DNA from: Deinococcus deserti VCD115
Lineage (GTDB): Bacteria > Deinococcota > Deinococci > Deinococcales > Deinococcaceae
Direction of reading: 5' to 3'
DNA length: 64,000 nucleotides
Assembly: GCF_000020685.1 (NCBI RefSeq)
Contig: NC_012526.1
Coordinates: forward strand, 1,404,001 to 1,468,000
Shown here one piece after another: positions 62,941 to 64,000 of the stretch. The notes beneath the pieces are model-generated. The model was not told the DNA's origin and did no database searches. It saw only the letters and a program-made list of their open reading frames with translations. How positions within the stretch are numbered: position 1 is the first letter of the stretch; each line of letters opens with the position of its first letter. Made by a program: the position numbers and the translations under genes.

Positions 62941-63309
62941 GTGAAAGACGTCCGCATGATGCTCGATGGAGTGAGATTCAGCCTCAGGGCCGTGATCCTG
63001 TGTATCCGGGACGGTCACCTGCTGGTCAACCGCACCGCTGGCGATGACTTCTGGTTTCTGCCGGGGGGCGCAGCCGGGATCGGCGAAGACACGAGGCTGG
63101 CCGCAGCGCGCGAATGGCAGGAGGAAACCGGCCTCGCTGCCGGTCCCATGCAGCTCGTGGGTGTGGTGGAAAATTTTTTTGGTGCTCCTCCCCGGCGCGA
63201 ACATGAGGTCGGCTTCTATTACCGGATGGACGCTCCAACGGAACTGCCGGGCGGGTCCTTTCAGCTGGCCGATAACCCGGATGTGCAGGCCGAATGGCTT
63301 CCCGTTTAG
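62941..63309 (+). CDS. NUDIX hydrolase, C-terminally shortened by an amber codon
   Basis: 122 aa from GTG 62941, 6 nt after CACACT. Full Nudix box GGAAGIGEDTRLAAAREWQEETGL by position (G-x5-E-x7-REx2EExG), so pyrophosphohydrolase chemistry is possible. The frame ends at TAG 63307-63309 right after AEWLPV, but stays open for another 30 codons to a TGA at 63400, encoding VVRFRNVYPSATCALLD... and IRHLINRD, which looks like the family's normal C-terminal helix. A point mutation, sequencing error or rare read-through could explain this. Confidence 0.8.
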   Translation: MKDVRMMLDGVRFSLRAVILCIRDGHLLVNRTAGDDFWFLPGGAAGIGEDTRLAAAREWQEETGLAAGPMQLVGVVENFFGAPPRREHEVGFYYRMDAPTELPGGSFQLADNPDVQAEWLPV

Positions 63310-63420
63310 GTGGTCCGTTTCCGCAACGTGTACCCGTCAGCTACGTGCGCCCTGCTGGATGTGGCGCCGGGTGAAATCAGGCACCTGATCAACCGGGACT
63401 GAGTGAACCGGGACCGACCT

Positions 63421-64000
63421 TCAGGCGGGTGTGAGGTTGGCGAACTTGACAATCAGTTTCTTGGTGCCCGCCGAAGCGAAGTGCACCGTGACTTCCTGCT
63501 TCTCGCCGGTGCCTGCCACCGCCAGCACCTGCCCCTCACCAAATTTGGGGTGCCGGACCTTCTCACCGCCGCGGTAGGCCATGCCGGCTGTCATGGGGCT
63601 GGTGTTTTTCACCGCACTTGGCGCGGCGGGCACCGTGGGCCGGTATTGCTTCCAGGTGGTCGCGCGGTACTCGATGACCTGCCCGTACGGGTCAATGGTC
63701 TCGAAGCCGCCCTCGATTTCTTCAAGGAAGCGGCTGTCCTCGGCGGCGTTGGTCTTGCCGTACTGCATGCGGTTCTGTGCGGCAGTCAGGAAGAGCCGTT
63801 CCATGGCGCGGGTGATGCCAACATAGAACAGGCGCCGCTCCTCCTCAATGCCTCCAGCCTCGACCAGGGCGCCCTTGCTGGGCAGCAGGCCTTCTTCCGT
63901 GCCCACGATAAACACCACCGGAAACTCCAGCCCCTTGGCGTTGTGCAGGGTCATCAGGGTGACCGCGTCCTCAGGCACGTCCTTATTTTCCTTACGGGTG
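63421..64000 (-). CDS. uvrD: UvrD/PcrA superfamily I DNA helicase, 3' end only
   Basis: The C-terminal 190 or so residues of a gene running past the window end; the frame is open to 64000. Helicase motif V (VTLMTLHNAKGLEFPVVFIVG) and motif VI (EERRLFYVGITRAMERLFLT) are intact. The tail has a proline/alanine linker and the C-terminal domain KVRHPKFGEGQVLAVAG...KLIVKFANLTPA known from UvrD/PcrA, which contacts RNA polymerase. Acts in nucleotide excision and mismatch repair. Confidence 0.93.
   Translation of the reverse strand, partial: TRKENKDVPEDAVTLMTLHNAKGLEFPVVFIVGTEEGLLPSKGALVEAGGIEEERRLFYVGITRAMERLFLTAAQNRMQYGKTNAAEDSRFLEEIEGGFETIDPYGQVIEYRATTWKQYRPTVPAAPSAVKNTSPMTAGMAYRGGEKVRHPKFGEGQVLAVAGTGEKQEVTVHFASAGTKKLIVKFANLTPA

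Overview
The window is a high-GC bacterial chromosome segment, almost certainly from a Deinococcus. It carries the order ileS / tal / rho, a bacillithiol glycosyltransferase (bshA), an EtfD-like Fe-S protein, the glyoxylate pair aceB-aceA, and very many genes whose start codon sits 6-8 nt after a TANNNT -10 box. The last is the leaderless-mRNA architecture described for Deinococcus. No insertion sequence, prophage, CRISPR array, rRNA or tRNA gene was seen. Gene content is mostly housekeeping.

Layout. 1-7.1 kb, mostly minus strand: two alpha/beta hydrolases, PLP synthase pdxS-pdxT, and a tight operon tal-rho-LysM/M23 peptidase-response regulator. 7.1-11.8 kb: ileS behind a T-box leader with an Ile (AUC) specifier, then a decayed degV gene. 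11.9-18.7 kb: bshA, sucCD, an M24 peptidase, an RlpA/LysM protein and a YbjN protein. 18.8-25.1 kb: pepF, trpBA, gluQ, and an orphan ParA with a small ribbon-helix-helix-like partner. 25.3-31.3 kb: a PIG-L deacetylase, a cluster of poorly known genes headed by a P-loop ATPase of about 970 aa, and an exported TPR protein. 31.5-42.1 kb: a lipid kinase, wecB, wecA, upp, a GAF/HD-GYP-like protein, a Cys-cluster protein, a lipoprotein subtilase and an AcuI-type reductase. 42.2-48 kb: a CNNM/CorC transporter behind a foldable leader, cdd, a four-PAS histidine kinase, a receiver with Glu at the phosphorylation site, and a second receiver gene broken by frameshifts. 48-51.2 kb: the aceB-aceA glyoxylate operon with a complex control region. 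51.2-64 kb: HAD hydrolase, NrnA-like DHH phosphoesterase, beta-lactamase-fold lipoprotein, intact DegV, an EtfD-like protein with an unusual repetitive tail, a MoxR / metallopeptidase-VWA / LRV-repeat module, a NUDIX gene cut by an amber codon, and the 3' end of a UvrD/PcrA helicase.

Most notable non-routine signals are: a 42-bp repeat present three times, always same-stranded and at gene 3' ends; pervasive leaderless starts, two of them with the -10 box itself supplying a false upstream ATG; the T-box; the candidate structured leader of the CorC gene; operator-like palindromes before aceB and trpB; seven K-W-x-P-K motifs in the tail of the EtfD-like protein; the MoxR-VWA-LRV module; and three genes that look broken or truncated (degV copy 1, a receiver gene, NUDIX). 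All functions are assigned by reading translated sequence; no database search was run.
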